A DNA stretch of 64,000 nt from IMG/VR virus record IMGVR_UViG_3300033183_000212, positions 64,001 to 128,000 of that record; one strand, 5' to 3'. How positions within the stretch are numbered: the stretch's first letter is position 1; the number at the start of each line of letters is the position of its first letter. The notes beneath the pieces were generated by a model, which saw only the letters and a list, made by a program, of their open reading frames with translations, had not been told where the DNA came from and made no database searches. A program made the translations under genes and the position numbers. Shown here piece after piece: positions 32,501-41,055 of the stretch. The stretch comes from a virus.

Positions 32501-34659
32501 GTTGGACCGGCAGTAACGGTCAATTCGTTATCACTGGTGATAGAGTAATTAGAGAGACTGTTGGTGATACGGTTGTTGACGTTCAAACTGTCCCTTGGAT
32601 GCGGTCTAAGAAAATTGCCTTCAAGGCTGTGAACGTTCGTCCTGATACTCAGTACTTTCCATATTTCAATGGAGTTGCAGTAGATAACTGGGTCAACGAC
32701 GATTCGTTTGAGTTAAATCGTATTTCAGCTCAAACAACCACTTATGGTAACAGATACGCAAACGCAACTGCTCACCCTGATGGCAGCACGATCCTAACAT
32801 CAAACTCTCAAGGTGTTGTTGAAGGAACGTTCTTTATTCCTTCAACCAACTCGTTGAAGTTTAGAACAGGTGCTGCAGAGTTTAAACTTCTTGATGTAAC
32901 TGGTGGCAGTGATGATAATGCAGCCTCAATTGCCAGAGCAACATTCACGTCTGCCGGCGTTATAAACACTCGTCAAAAAACTGTTCGCGCTACAAGACAA
33001 GTGACGGGCAGCCAAGTATGGTTTGATCCTATTGCACAAAGCTTCTTAGTTGACGCTGGCGAATATCCAAGCGGAATGTTCCTGACACAAGCTGGTGTAT
33101 TCTTTAGCAGCATCGACTCAGATGTACCTGTGACTCTTCAGATCGTTGCGATGGAGAATGGAATTCCGACTCAAAACGTCTTGAACGAAGCATCTGTTAC
33201 AAAGATTCCTACAAACTTTATTAACAGCACAGATCTTTCGACAATTCAATCGAATGAAGAAGTCTTTACTTTCCTAGAACCAGTTTATCTGGAACCCGGT
33301 AGAGAGTACGCTATGGTACTTCTGGCCGAAAGTACAAAATACAACGTTTATGTCGCTAAGACATATGACTATGTGATTGGAACTACGTCTAAGAGAGTAA
33401 ACAGACAGCCTACACTTGGTTCGTTCTTTGCATCTCAGAACTCTTCAACCTGGACACCAGACCAGACAAGAGACATGATGTTCAAGTTATACAGAGCTTC
33501 GTTTAATACAAACGCTCAAGCCGCATATCTTGAAAATGCAGACATGCCGTATGAGCTTCTCAGGCCGAATCCGCTAAGATTTGATAGCGGTGACTCTGAC
33601 GTAACTTTCTCCTTTAATGGTCATGGCTTTGCTTTGAACGATAAGGTAAGAGTTATTCTGCCTAGTGACTTTGATGACAGCATTGCTGGTATTGTAGATT
33701 CTGCCATCGGTGGCGATTCAGACAACTCCTTGCACGGCATTAAAGTAATTACTGGTGTTGATTGGACTGGATTTAAGATTGGTGCCGGCTCTACAAAGGC
33801 AGGTAACGTAACAGCTTCTAGTTCATTGATCACGGGTGGTGAAGGCATTGTTGTTGAACAACAAGCACACTTTGATGAGTTTATACCTCTGATTGATACG
33901 CTTCAGCCAGATGGTACATCCATCATCTCTCAAGCTCAGTTCACTAGCACTTCATCGTATGGTGATGGAAGAAACACATCTCCAGTAAGAAGTAAAACTT
34001 CTACCTTTGTTTCACCACAGAGCTCAAGCAATAGATCTCAGCACATCACTTTGAATGAAGTCAACTATCGCGATGAGCCAGCAGTTATTCTTACATCTAC
34101 CAATGAAGCAGTTGAACTTGGTGGCACTAAGAAGTCTGCTACTATTAGAATGACGTTATATTCTAACGACTCTGCAGTTTCTCCGGTGATCGATCTTCAA
34201 AGATCTTCGCTGATCGTGACTGAAAACGTCATTGATCAACAAGACTCAGCGACAGCTTCGAATGCGCCTCTGCACTATGTCGCTGAGACTCATCCATCAG
34301 CTGGTACAATTGCAGCGAGACACTTGACCAAGCAGATCACTCTGCAAGAACCTGCAGTTGGTTTGAAAGTGTTGCTCAGCGCCAATCGGCCGTCTGACGC
34401 AAACATCGAGGTATACTTCAAGACAGGTACCGGCGATGATGTTCTTGATGACAAGGCCTGGACTCAAGTCTCTGCAACGACAATTCTTCCTGCCGATGAT
34501 GACAGAAAGACGTACAGAGAGTATGAGTATCTTGCTGGTGGAAACAATGGTACATTGGCATCATTTACAACCTATCAGATTAAGATTGTAATGACATCAA
34601 CTAACAGCTCGCGGTCTCCGAAGATCAAGGATCTGAGGGTTATCGCTCTTGCAACCTAA
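29557..34659 (+). CDS. Giant DUF4815 virion structural protein
   Basis: 1700 residues, the longest gene. The start (YKDDYKDSDNYYRILFNSGK, ALQARELTQLQTIIQSEIGR) is the DUF4815 signature of cyanophage-like T4 relatives. A long series of beta domains follows, with an IAQSFLVDAGEYPSGMFLTQ block near residue 1160 and jelly-roll-like ends. It probably forms the outer baseplate and fibre-attachment shell that T4 builds from gp7, gp9, gp10 and gp11. Role inferred from family and position after gp8. Confidence 0.75.
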   Translation: MATNLSSTTFANTYKDDYKDSDNYYRILFNSGKALQARELTQLQTIIQSEIGRFARNIFKEGSVVSTGDPTLNNKYAYIRLVSGVADGDLPAVGQTWYDTTDNVKFKILRTATQTDTGDRATLYVQYIYTKDATAGATSIVVANGRTITNGTDLLTVASSSATGYGTLFSVPKGEFFTKEHFVFVESQSILLSYYSDTPTADVGFKITEDIVTVADTDALYDNQGSTPNTASPGADRYRIRLTLIDKSDVQSDENFILLCRVVDGKITWKADAKKSYNTINEVLAQRTKEESGNYTVRAFRANFKEKDSDELTLTVEPGVAYVEGYRLETGLTNIDVNRSQITQQVTGKSVVPQYGNFVVADSANASYGLPPIQNFAPVNLYDSINGTGNIIGSARVRAAQRYGTDIRYYLFDVQMNSGKNFTAVESFGGGPTDFVTIKLENGVAVLQETGNNSLLFPLPAPRPTNTGVTVLTSTGLKVQRRYTFTTSSTTHSLDALKASDGANWGGSALTFTDAGDWILSKVDGTPTAPTINSGLGTGTVIIGGLTTSTAYVLYAYVHVSNPVQKNKTLTAASKSFSAFNGGADSDGTLNWLELNHSDVFKVNWVKLDDSNGRDITTSFIFDNGQRDNFYKFGRLIQKEGLSIPTNRTIVTNYEYFEHGTGHFFSANSYGGINYTLIPSHTKNNGETISLRDVLDFRPAFDSSGGFTETNDVVTLLPENTDNIGVTTTHYLSRKDKLVVRRNETDLKAPTAEVTYIEGQPSFNPVEPLAPVGSMTLYKYELNPYTLSESDLSVEYINNKGYTMRDIGKLEKRIDILEELTTLNLLEVNTASLLVVDSAGNPRTKSGFLADNFTSQDFSEINTPRYRASIDQAENTLNPPFVSKEIRLTFDSSNSNYSNANVQRTGDVVTLQYTNKNIVNQNLATETINVNPFAVIGNEGYLTLSPTSDNWVETRYRQDNIIDGGVRSNLNADQLRQALRNGWTGSNGQFVITGDRVIRETVGDTVVDVQTVPWMRSKKIAFKAVNVRPDTQYFPYFNGVAVDNWVNDDSFELNRISAQTTTYGNRYANATAHPDGSTILTSNSQGVVEGTFFIPSTNSLKFRTGAAEFKLLDVTGGSDDNAASIARATFTSAGVINTRQKTVRATRQVTGSQVWFDPIAQSFLVDAGEYPSGMFLTQAGVFFSSIDSDVPVTLQIVAMENGIPTQNVLNEASVTKIPTNFINSTDLSTIQSNEEVFTFLEPVYLEPGREYAMVLLAESTKYNVYVAKTYDYVIGTTSKRVNRQPTLGSFFASQNSSTWTPDQTRDMMFKLYRASFNTNAQAAYLENADMPYELLRPNPLRFDSGDSDVTFSFNGHGFALNDKVRVILPSDFDDSIAGIVDSAIGGDSDNSLHGIKVITGVDWTGFKIGAGSTKAGNVTASSSLITGGEGIVVEQQAHFDEFIPLIDTLQPDGTSIISQAQFTSTSSYGDGRNTSPVRSKTSTFVSPQSSSNRSQHITLNEVNYRDEPAVILTSTNEAVELGGTKKSATIRMTLYSNDSAVSPVIDLQRSSLIVTENVIDQQDSATASNAPLHYVAETHPSAGTIAARHLTKQITLQEPAVGLKVLLSANRPSDANIEVYFKTGTGDDVLDDKAWTQVSATTILPADDDRKTYREYEYLAGGNNGTLASFTTYQIKIVMTSTNSSRSPKIKDLRVIALAT

Positions 34660-34883
34660 TGGCAAGTTTAATAAGAGTAGAAGGACATCCGGGTCTCGCA
34701 AGAGATCCGGTATCCGGCGCAATTATCAATATAAATAATGCAGAGATTGAAAGAGCTAAAAAGATAAAGAAGGCTTCTCAAAATAATCAAAAGAGGATTG
34801 ACAAGCTTGAGCAAGATATTGGAGAGATCAAGAGTATCTTGTTGAAAATGCTAGAGGAAAAACATGGCAGTAACAACAATTAA
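34659..34883 (+). CDS. Small coiled-coil virion-associated protein
   Basis: 74 residues, ATG overlapping the stop of the giant gene. N-terminal EGHPGLARDPVSGAIININ is a motif seen in small proteins of many large phages; the rest is a basic-acidic helix (RIDKLEQDIGEIKSILLKML) that should form a coiled coil. It probably links or trimerises structural parts. The 3' end overlaps the next gene. Confidence 0.6.
   Translation: MASLIRVEGHPGLARDPVSGAIININNAEIERAKKIKKASQNNQKRIDKLEQDIGEIKSILLKMLEEKHGSNNN
34730..34737 (+). promoter_or_regulatory. Candidate late promoter inside a gene
   Basis: Exact TATAAATA within the coiled-coil gene, 126 bases before the ATG at 34864. It may boost the fibre genes that follow. 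Confidence 0.45.
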
Positions 34884-35340
34884 TTTATCAGATCCAGTAT
34901 CAACTCTGGTAACAAAGACTAATACCATCTCTACTAACCTTGGAGACGCCGCTACGCTTGCGACAACAGCGACTAACCTTGTAGCAGCTATTAATGAAGT
35001 AAGAGCTCAGATCATTAATGTTGATGACTCCTCTGAAATCGTAGCGATTTCAAGAGGTGGCTTATCTGTTAACAATGATTCGGCCGACGCAAGCTTTTCT
35101 CTTTCTTATAGTTCAAGCACCGGCGTTATTAAACTAACGGCTATTCTTTCCAGTGATAGTGCAAATGGTATTGAATATAATTCTGGTGAAGGAAAGTTTA
35201 GTATCATACCTTCTGGCGTAACAGCGAGTAAGATTGCAGCAGGATCGATCACTAGTGCTAAGTTTAACAGCGCAACTTCTCTAATCATATACGACTCAAC
35301 AGGATCTGCAGTTAAAACTCTGTATAGCCCAGGGAGCTAA
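34864..35340 (+). CDS. Fibre-like virion protein
   Basis: 158 residues, Ser/Thr/Ala-rich. A helical start (TLVTKTNTISTNLGDAATLA) and beta-rich rest with repeated Asp-Ser-Ser and GVTASKIAAGSITSAKFN, a motif frequent in phage fibres. Likely a small trimeric fibre or a fibre neck. It overlaps the upstream gene by 20 bases. Confidence 0.5.
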   Translation: MAVTTINLSDPVSTLVTKTNTISTNLGDAATLATTATNLVAAINEVRAQIINVDDSSEIVAISRGGLSVNNDSADASFSLSYSSSTGVIKLTAILSSDSANGIEYNSGEGKFSIIPSGVTASKIAAGSITSAKFNSATSLIIYDSTGSAVKTLYSPGS

Positions 35341-35343
35341 ACC

Positions 35344-36279
35344 ATGGCAGTGAGAAGGCCCGTTATATGGGATACTGGCACTGGTGGAATTAAAGAGATG
35401 ACTGCTGCGCAGTTAAACGCAGTCATTGCTCAGGTATCGTATCAATATAGTTTAAATCCATCAGTTACACTGTCTGTTGTTACGTCAGGTGGTAGTCTAG
35501 GTACTATCGATGATACACGTACTCAGGCAGGATCTTACAGTACATCTACTACTGCATATCCAAGTGAAGCTACTACAGCTGAGCCATCGACGGTGACAGT
35601 TAACTACTCTAAGATCGATGAGACCGTAGCTTCTGTTTCAGCACCAAGTCCAGCTTCAGGTAAAACCTTACCCATGTATTGGAGTGGCACTGGTTTGCAA
35701 GTAATGGCAGAAGAAGATTTTTATAATACAATCATTGAACCTGCAATTGATAACTTAGTGTCAGGTTCTACCGGTACTGCTCAAGGTGGTACGTACCAAA
35801 TACACACTTCTACATCTCTGGCCGGAAATACTTTAGTAAGTGGTACTGCTGTATTTTCAGATACAAGAGCAGATACTTCATTATATACTGCAGGATCTAT
35901 TCCAGAAACTCTAGACCAACCCACAACTATTACTAATTTCTATTTGTTTAGTATCGATGGTGCAGCTTCTTCTTATGTCTCACCTTTGGGTTTAAGAACA
36001 GCAGATAATCATTTGCAAACATACACCGAATCAGATTTCAATACAATGTTGCAGAACTATGTAAGATATGCTGCAGCAAACAGGACAAACTATAAGATTC
36101 GATATAGCTATACTACTGGAAACAATAGAGGTTCTGGTATGACAGATACGAAGCTTGATGGTGCCGGTAACTATCAAACGCGGTTTGTCAATGCAAACGA
36201 TTATCGTGCGCAAGAGTTTCCAAACGGAACGGCTCAAACAATTAATACATACTACTTGAAAATAGGAAAAACGGCCTAG
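35344..36279 (+). CDS. Structural/fibre protein
   Basis: 311 residues. N-terminal IWDTGTGGIKEMTAAQLNAV, then two repeats of a unit with VTVNYSKIDE or ITNFYLFSIDG followed by LPMYWSG.GLQVMAEEDFYN / LGLRTADNHLQTYTESDFN. The duplicated unit suggests a two-domain decoration. Known in T4-like marine phages as a structural protein; role on the virion not defined. Short RBS region. Confidence 0.55.
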   Translation: MAVRRPVIWDTGTGGIKEMTAAQLNAVIAQVSYQYSLNPSVTLSVVTSGGSLGTIDDTRTQAGSYSTSTTAYPSEATTAEPSTVTVNYSKIDETVASVSAPSPASGKTLPMYWSGTGLQVMAEEDFYNTIIEPAIDNLVSGSTGTAQGGTYQIHTSTSLAGNTLVSGTAVFSDTRADTSLYTAGSIPETLDQPTTITNFYLFSIDGAASSYVSPLGLRTADNHLQTYTESDFNTMLQNYVRYAAANRTNYKIRYSYTTGNNRGSGMTDTKLDGAGNYQTRFVNANDYRAQEFPNGTAQTINTYYLKIGKTA

Positions 36280-36288
36280 GAGAAAATA

Positions 36289-36777
36289 ATGTACGATGAC
36301 TTAAATTTTGTCACAGCGAGATTTAGTAATAACGATAGAACTACAGTTGAAGTCACTTGGGAAAACAAAGAAGGTGCTTTAGTAGTGACGTATCATGAAG
36401 CTGTTGAAGGCGATGTTGCTTGGGAGGAGATTCAAAAACTTATTGGTATCGACACTCTTCATGAAAATACATACAAATATATTAAGAATACACAATTAGA
36501 AATTAGAAATTTAGCTCTTAAAATTGCCAAGGATCAAAACCTGGTGGGCAATCTTGCCGAAATGGCTAAGCATATATTTAAAGAATTTGATCCTGAAAAA
36601 GATAAAGAAGATCTTTTTACTTATAAACTTAATTTATTTGCTGTTGATCTAATTAAAAACTGTAAGGATAAAACTTTAAAAAGTAAATTAAGAAAAGCTA
36701 AGACTATTATTGAAGCTACTTCTATTGCTTGTCAGATGGCAGAAAGTACTCTTGCCACCAACCAGAGCTCTGCATAA
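36289..36777 (+). CDS. Hypothetical helical protein
   Basis: 162 residues with RBS AGGAGA. N-terminal strands with DRTTVEVTWENKEGALVV, then a charged helical body (IRNLALKIAKDQNLVGNLAE, LFTYKLNLFAVDLIKNCKDK). No recognised domain. Its last 56 bases overlap the end of the opposite-strand glycosyltransferase gene. Last + strand gene before the AT-rich cassette. Confidence 0.5.
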   Translation: MYDDLNFVTARFSNNDRTTVEVTWENKEGALVVTYHEAVEGDVAWEEIQKLIGIDTLHENTYKYIKNTQLEIRNLALKIAKDQNLVGNLAEMAKHIFKEFDPEKDKEDLFTYKLNLFAVDLIKNCKDKTLKSKLRKAKTIIEATSIACQMAESTLATNQSSA

Positions 36778-37297
36778 TAGTGTGATTTTGATTGAATAAG
36801 TAAACTGAGTAATCCGTTTCATATCTTTCAGTTTTAAATGAGCAGTATCCATTATTAAACGTGTCTGGCTTATAAACCTCATATAAAAATTGATCCATAC
36901 CTTTAGTATATCTTTTTAAAAATTCGGTAGAATCGTGATTAAAGAAATTAAAAATTCTAGATCTATCACCAGTCCAAGAAATAATTGATGAGTTTAATGG
37001 TGTGTGGAATGCTTTACGCCACCAAGCTTTACAAACTTTTATCCTATTATCATAGTTTAAAAATTGATTGCAATCACCTTTTATTAAGACATCTAGATCA
37101 AAATATAGATTTGTTCCATCGCGGTATCGGTCAAACATCAACAACTTATTAAACACTTGATGATTATAGACTGAATCTCTGATTACTACGAATTCATCGT
37201 ACTTAACATTTGAGTAAACATCAATCATGTGCTTAAGATTATCTTCGTACCACTGACTAAACTTATCTCCAGTTCTAACGCAGATAATCCTTATCAT
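36722..37297 (-). CDS. GT-A type glycosyltransferase-like protein
   Basis: 191 residues from ATG 37297, coupled to the radical SAM gene's stop (ATGA); an upstream ATG at 37324 overlaps that gene and is less likely. FVVIRDSVYNHQVFNKLLMF then NLYFDLDVLIKG with a DxD-type metal site at about 67-69, the mark of GT-A nucleotide-sugar transferases. The C-terminal half (KAWWRKAFHTPLNSSIISW) is like phage GTs of unknown acceptor. Last gene of a - strand cassette. Confidence 0.62.
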   Translation of the reverse strand: MIRIICVRTGDKFSQWYEDNLKHMIDVYSNVKYDEFVVIRDSVYNHQVFNKLLMFDRYRDGTNLYFDLDVLIKGDCNQFLNYDNRIKVCKAWWRKAFHTPLNSSIISWTGDRSRIFNFFNHDSTEFLKRYTKGMDQFLYEVYKPDTFNNGYCSFKTERYETDYSVYLFNQNHTIMQSSGWWQEYFLPSDKQ

Positions 37298-38385
37298 ATT
37301 TTTTTCCTGCACTGAAACAAACAAATTCTAGATAATTTATCCGGATCTGTAAATGATTCTAGGATATCATTATTGTATAGTTTCGTGTTGAGTATTTCAC
37401 TTAAGGAAAAATTATGTAAGGAGTATTTTGATATATCGTCTATGAACTGCTTATAGACGTTATTTGCTCCTCCAGCTGCTTGCATGTTAGATGCCGAGTA
37501 TTCCATTGGTATTGCTTTCCAGTAACAACACGGTTTTACAATTCCTTCTACGGTAATATGTAAAGATTTTGAATTGAAAAACGCACAAGATATTTCTGGT
37601 GGGTTGTCAAAATTTTTAACTAAATTAGAATATGATTTTAAAGTTCTGTGATCCCTTAATCTTCTAATTGTTGTTCTGTTAAAATCAATGAAATCTTGGT
37701 TTGAGTTACTTCCTGCTTGTTCTAGCATCTCTTCTTCCCCCTTCTCGTTTATGAAGTTTAAAACAGGACCATAAAAAAATCTTGTTGATTGAATGATTTC
37801 ATGTTCTGTTGCACCATGGTCTTTACATATTTTTTTTATTTCCTCAACATGATCTTCATTGTGTTTAAACAAGACAGTAAATGTTTTTATTCGTGCCTTT
37901 GTTAGCGACAGAGTTTCCATATTTCTTAATATTTTATTAAGGTTGGTACCTCTTCTATATTTTTCATGCATTTCCTGATTAATGCCGTCAATATCAAATG
38001 TAACCTTTAACTTTTCACCGCATAAAATACCTAATTCCCACCAAAAATCTTCATCACGTATTGATCCATTTGTTGCAATTGATACTGTACCCCAACCATC
38101 TACCATATTTTCACAACAATACTTTATTATCTCATAAATTTCCGGATTCATTAATGGGTCGCCGTATGTACCAGAAAAATGAATATTATATAAGTGTCTT
38201 AAATCGGCCGGAGTAAAAAACTTCTTAAAATTTTCTAAGGACATGTGACTTGGTCTAGGTGCTTGTGGGTGTAAGCCTAAACCTTCTATATTTGTCCTTG
38301 CGCATTGCATACACTTTGCGTTGCAGTGAGTAGATATCTCTATAATCAATTGTAATTTTAAATCTGTATATAGTTTATGCCACAT
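37294..38385 (-). CDS. Radical SAM enzyme with SPASM-like C-terminus
   Basis: 363 residues. The CxxxCxxC motif at 21-28 (STHCNAKCMQC) binds the [4Fe-4S] cluster that cleaves S-adenosylmethionine. Other radical-SAM elements follow: NIHFSGTYGDPLMNP with the glycine-rich SAM-binding turn, and VSIATNGS. The C-terminus has extra cysteines (SCAFFN, KPCCYW, ICLFQCRKK), as in SPASM or twitch domains with auxiliary clusters. Such enzymes modify peptides or sugars; flanked by glycosyltransferases, either is possible. Overlaps both neighbours by a few bases. Confidence 0.8.
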   Translation of the reverse strand: MWHKLYTDLKLQLIIEISTHCNAKCMQCARTNIEGLGLHPQAPRPSHMSLENFKKFFTPADLRHLYNIHFSGTYGDPLMNPEIYEIIKYCCENMVDGWGTVSIATNGSIRDEDFWWELGILCGEKLKVTFDIDGINQEMHEKYRRGTNLNKILRNMETLSLTKARIKTFTVLFKHNEDHVEEIKKICKDHGATEHEIIQSTRFFYGPVLNFINEKGEEEMLEQAGSNSNQDFIDFNRTTIRRLRDHRTLKSYSNLVKNFDNPPEISCAFFNSKSLHITVEGIVKPCCYWKAIPMEYSASNMQAAGGANNVYKQFIDDISKYSLHNFSLSEILNTKLYNNDILESFTDPDKLSRICLFQCRKKI

Positions 38386-39161
38386 TATAAATCACCATAT
38401 GATCTTTGAAATTCTTTGTTCACATGATGTAAAAAATGACCAGCAGCAGACACCTCTGGATGGTTTCTATCAATTAAAAAGTTCCAGGGTAAACCTATAT
38501 TTTGATATGGCACTTGGTATCTTTCCACTAGATAACTGATATAAACTTCATTGTTTTGAAACCATAGCTTTGTTATATCGTCTGGATAAACATTGTCGTC
38601 TACCGCTTCATTAAACTTTTCATGTAATTCGTTCAATCTGTTTTTAAAATCTAGTTTTTGAATCGACTCTTTATTTCCAGCAACAACACCGGTGTTTGCA
38701 ATGTCGTCATTACCATTAATGTCGTCTAAAAGCAACATAGCCTTTTTTGCACAGAGCTTTACGAACATATTCATCTTGTCGTAAGACTGATATTTTAACA
38801 TCTTTGCAACTTTTAATCTATCGTCAGACCTATTTACAGAATAGTAACATATATGATTTAAATCCCAAGCTTCAAAAAAATTTACTGGAGTGTTTGGAAT
38901 AACATCAAAGTCTAAGTAAAGCACTTCATCATAATCCTTTGATAGATCATCTAGAAGAATTAATTTTTCAAATTGAATGTGATCGTAGTTAGTCGTACTT
39001 GTGGTAAAGAGATTATATTCTGCGGCGCATGATTTGGCGTAGTTGCTCTGTGACTCCTCAAGTTTATTTTTAAACAACTTAAGTTGATTTTTCTTGAAGT
39101 CAGTAGCAGACTGATGTGGTTCAACCGTGTCAGTGTAAATGCTAAATACAATTCTTTTCAT
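38385..39161 (-). CDS. GT8-like glycosyltransferase, tandem paralogue 2
   Basis: 258 residues. KRIVFSIYTD, YDEVLYLDFDVIPNTPVNF with a DxD site at about 84-86, and a DDIANTGVVAGNKES block typical of GT8-like folds. It is clearly paralogous to the next gene upstream (same start, same DEVLY-x-D-x-DVIP and NTGVV blocks), suggesting tandem duplication. Likely transfers a sugar from a nucleotide donor to an unknown acceptor. Confidence 0.65.
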   Translation of the reverse strand: MKRIVFSIYTDTVEPHQSATDFKKNQLKLFKNKLEESQSNYAKSCAAEYNLFTTSTTNYDHIQFEKLILLDDLSKDYDEVLYLDFDVIPNTPVNFFEAWDLNHICYYSVNRSDDRLKVAKMLKYQSYDKMNMFVKLCAKKAMLLLDDINGNDDIANTGVVAGNKESIQKLDFKNRLNELHEKFNEAVDDNVYPDDITKLWFQNNEVYISYLVERYQVPYQNIGLPWNFLIDRNHPEVSAAGHFLHHVNKEFQRSYGDL

Positions 39162-40041
39162 ACCAGCTTTTTATGAGTTCAACCTTTTTTGTTATCGCAT
39201 GGATAAATTTACTATCGTTTGAAATATAGTCCCACTTGTCCATCACGTAGTGCCAACCATCAATTAAGTTTTGTGTTGGCACGTTATTGGTTTTTATGTT
39301 GTGGCTAAACATAATTTCATTATCAAAGCCAAAGTTCTGCTGTATATGTTTTGGCCACATACTATCTTCTTCGTGTAATAAAAAATTTATCTTCTCAAGC
39401 TGTTCGTCAAAACCATTCCAATAATCTAACTTATTAGCATATTCAGCTGAAATTCCAACAACACCAGTATTGTAAATATCGTTTTCACCAGAGTAACCAT
39501 TTTCAATTAAAAGTGCTTTTGTAGTCCAGTATTTTGATGCAGGTGCTCTGTTCGTTATTGAGATACCTCTTTCATTATTCTCTGCATCTGACTTTAACTT
39601 TGAGATCGATGTGTCTATTTCCTGGCGATTTGATAAGATTGCGATTCCGTTTTTAGTGATCTGCCATCTATCAAAAAAGTTTAGCTTTGTCACCGGAATT
39701 ACATCTAAATCAATATAGAGTACTTCGTCATACGTTTCACATAACTTATACATCAAGTGTATCTTGTAATAATTTACAATGTTGTATGCTGTGATATACG
39801 GATAATTTTTGTTATAGTGAGCTTTAAACTTTAGCCAATCGTCATCATGTAAAAATATCTTATAATCAGCTTTTACAAGTTCTGCATATTTTTCATGCAT
39901 TGACTTTAGCCAATCATAGTATTCGATATATACTAACTTAGTTCTTTCTGTTTTAGATAGAGTATCATTTTCATACGGTTTTTGCCAATCTAGCTCATCA
40001 TTAGGAATGTCAATATATAGACTATAAACAACGCGTTTCAT
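39142..40041 (-). CDS. GT8-like glycosyltransferase, tandem paralogue 1
   Basis: 299 residues. KRVVYSLYIDI, YDEVLYIDLDVIPVTKLNFF with DxD at about 111-113, YNTGVVGISAEYANKLDYW. First gene of the cassette; overlaps the paralogue at 38385 by 20 bases. Its ATG lies one base from the ATG of the divergent methyltransferase gene. No late promoter is seen upstream on this strand. Confidence 0.65.
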   Translation of the reverse strand: MKRVVYSLYIDIPNDELDWQKPYENDTLSKTERTKLVYIEYYDWLKSMHEKYAELVKADYKIFLHDDDWLKFKAHYNKNYPYITAYNIVNYYKIHLMYKLCETYDEVLYIDLDVIPVTKLNFFDRWQITKNGIAILSNRQEIDTSISKLKSDAENNERGISITNRAPASKYWTTKALLIENGYSGENDIYNTGVVGISAEYANKLDYWNGFDEQLEKINFLLHEEDSMWPKHIQQNFGFDNEIMFSHNIKTNNVPTQNLIDGWHYVMDKWDYISNDSKFIHAITKKVELIKSWYEKNCI

Positions 40042-40042
40042 T

Positions 40043-40624
40043 ATGGACTATCAAAAAATTCTTTCGGATATAGATTATATATGTAAAACTTATGAGGATG
40101 TGAGTTTGATTAGAGAAGTCATCAACTCAGTAAACTCAAACCAACTAAAGTGTAAGTCTTGGTTAGTAGATAAATGTGGAAAACACTTTGAGAAAAATCC
40201 AAGAATTCTTATTGCAGCAGGTTGGTTTGGGTTTGTCGGCCACTTAATTAAACAGCGATATCAAGCTGAGGTGACTTCATTTGATATGAATCCGTTATGT
40301 GCAAAGATCGGTAAGATCATGTTCCCTGAAGTGAAGTTCAGATCTAATTTCATAGAGAATCAAAGTTGTGCCGGATATGATGTAGTGATATGCACATCGT
40401 GCGAACACTTCGAAGACGAAGTCATTCATGACTTTCTTAAATCAAAAGATGAGGGCTCAGTTGTTATTTTACAGAGTAACAACTACTACTCAGTAGAAGA
40501 TCACGTAAACTGTAAAGACTCTCTAGAATCATTTGTAAAATCATATAGCGAGAGTGTAGATGTTCTTAAATCATATGAATTAGATATGGGGCATTATACT
40601 CGCTATATGTTAGTAGGTTTCTAA
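40043..40624 (+). CDS. Class I SAM-dependent methyltransferase-like protein
   Basis: 193 residues. Rossmann-like order: ILIAAGWFGFVGHLI (atypical motif I), VTSFDMNPLCAKIGK with an acidic residue for SAM ribose, then YDVVICTSCEHFED and GSVVILQSNNYY. This methyltransferase subtype is common in phages. Divergent from the glycosyltransferase operon with start codons one base apart, so it may belong to the same modification cassette. Substrate unknown. Confidence 0.65.
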   Translation: MDYQKILSDIDYICKTYEDVSLIREVINSVNSNQLKCKSWLVDKCGKHFEKNPRILIAAGWFGFVGHLIKQRYQAEVTSFDMNPLCAKIGKIMFPEVKFRSNFIENQSCAGYDVVICTSCEHFEDEVIHDFLKSKDEGSVVILQSNNYYSVEDHVNCKDSLESFVKSYSESVDVLKSYELDMGHYTRYMLVGF

Positions 40625-40628
40625 TTAT

Positions 40629-40636
40629 TATAAATA
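40629..40636 (+). promoter_or_regulatory. T4-type late promoter
   Basis: Exact TATAAATA directly after the methyltransferase stop, 55 bases before the ATG at 40692. It drives the long tail-fibre region. Confidence 0.72.
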
Positions 40637-40691
40637 AAGAGAGGCAGGGGCGTGATGGCGCGTCCGACAAAGAAATTACAGGGAGTATTTC

Positions 40692-41048
40692 ATGGCCACC
40701 TACGAAGAGATCACTATTGATCAAGGTGCAGATGTCACTATTGAACTACACTTGGTTGACATCAACGGTGCAGCAAAAAACTTAACAGGCTATTCAGTCG
40801 CTGCAAAGATGAAGAAGAACTATAACAGCGATTCTTCTGACACAACGACGTTTACAACTGGAATCAATTCAGACGCCACTACTGGCATATGTACGCTGTC
40901 GCTCACAAATACTCAGACAGACGCATTGAAAGCTCCCGGAAAATATGTTTATGATGTAGAGATCTCTTACGTAGATAGCGATGCAAACACTATCATTGAA
41001 AGAGTTCTTGAAGGAAGAATCCAAGTAACGCCGTCAGTCACTAAGTGA
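40692..41048 (+). CDS. Small beta-sandwich baseplate/fibre-adaptor protein
   Basis: 118 residues. EITIDQGADVTIELHLVDIN, NLTGYSVAAKMKKNY and TGICTLSLTNTQTDALKAPG, then YVYDVEISY and a beta end: the pattern of the baseplate-upper-protein N-terminal fold found next to phage fibres. It probably binds fibre to baseplate. Strong context: between a late promoter and the S74 long fibre. Confidence 0.6.
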   Translation: MATYEEITIDQGADVTIELHLVDINGAAKNLTGYSVAAKMKKNYNSDSSDTTTFTTGINSDATTGICTLSLTNTQTDALKAPGKYVYDVEISYVDSDANTIIERVLEGRIQVTPSVTK

Positions 41049-41055
41049 GGTAGCA

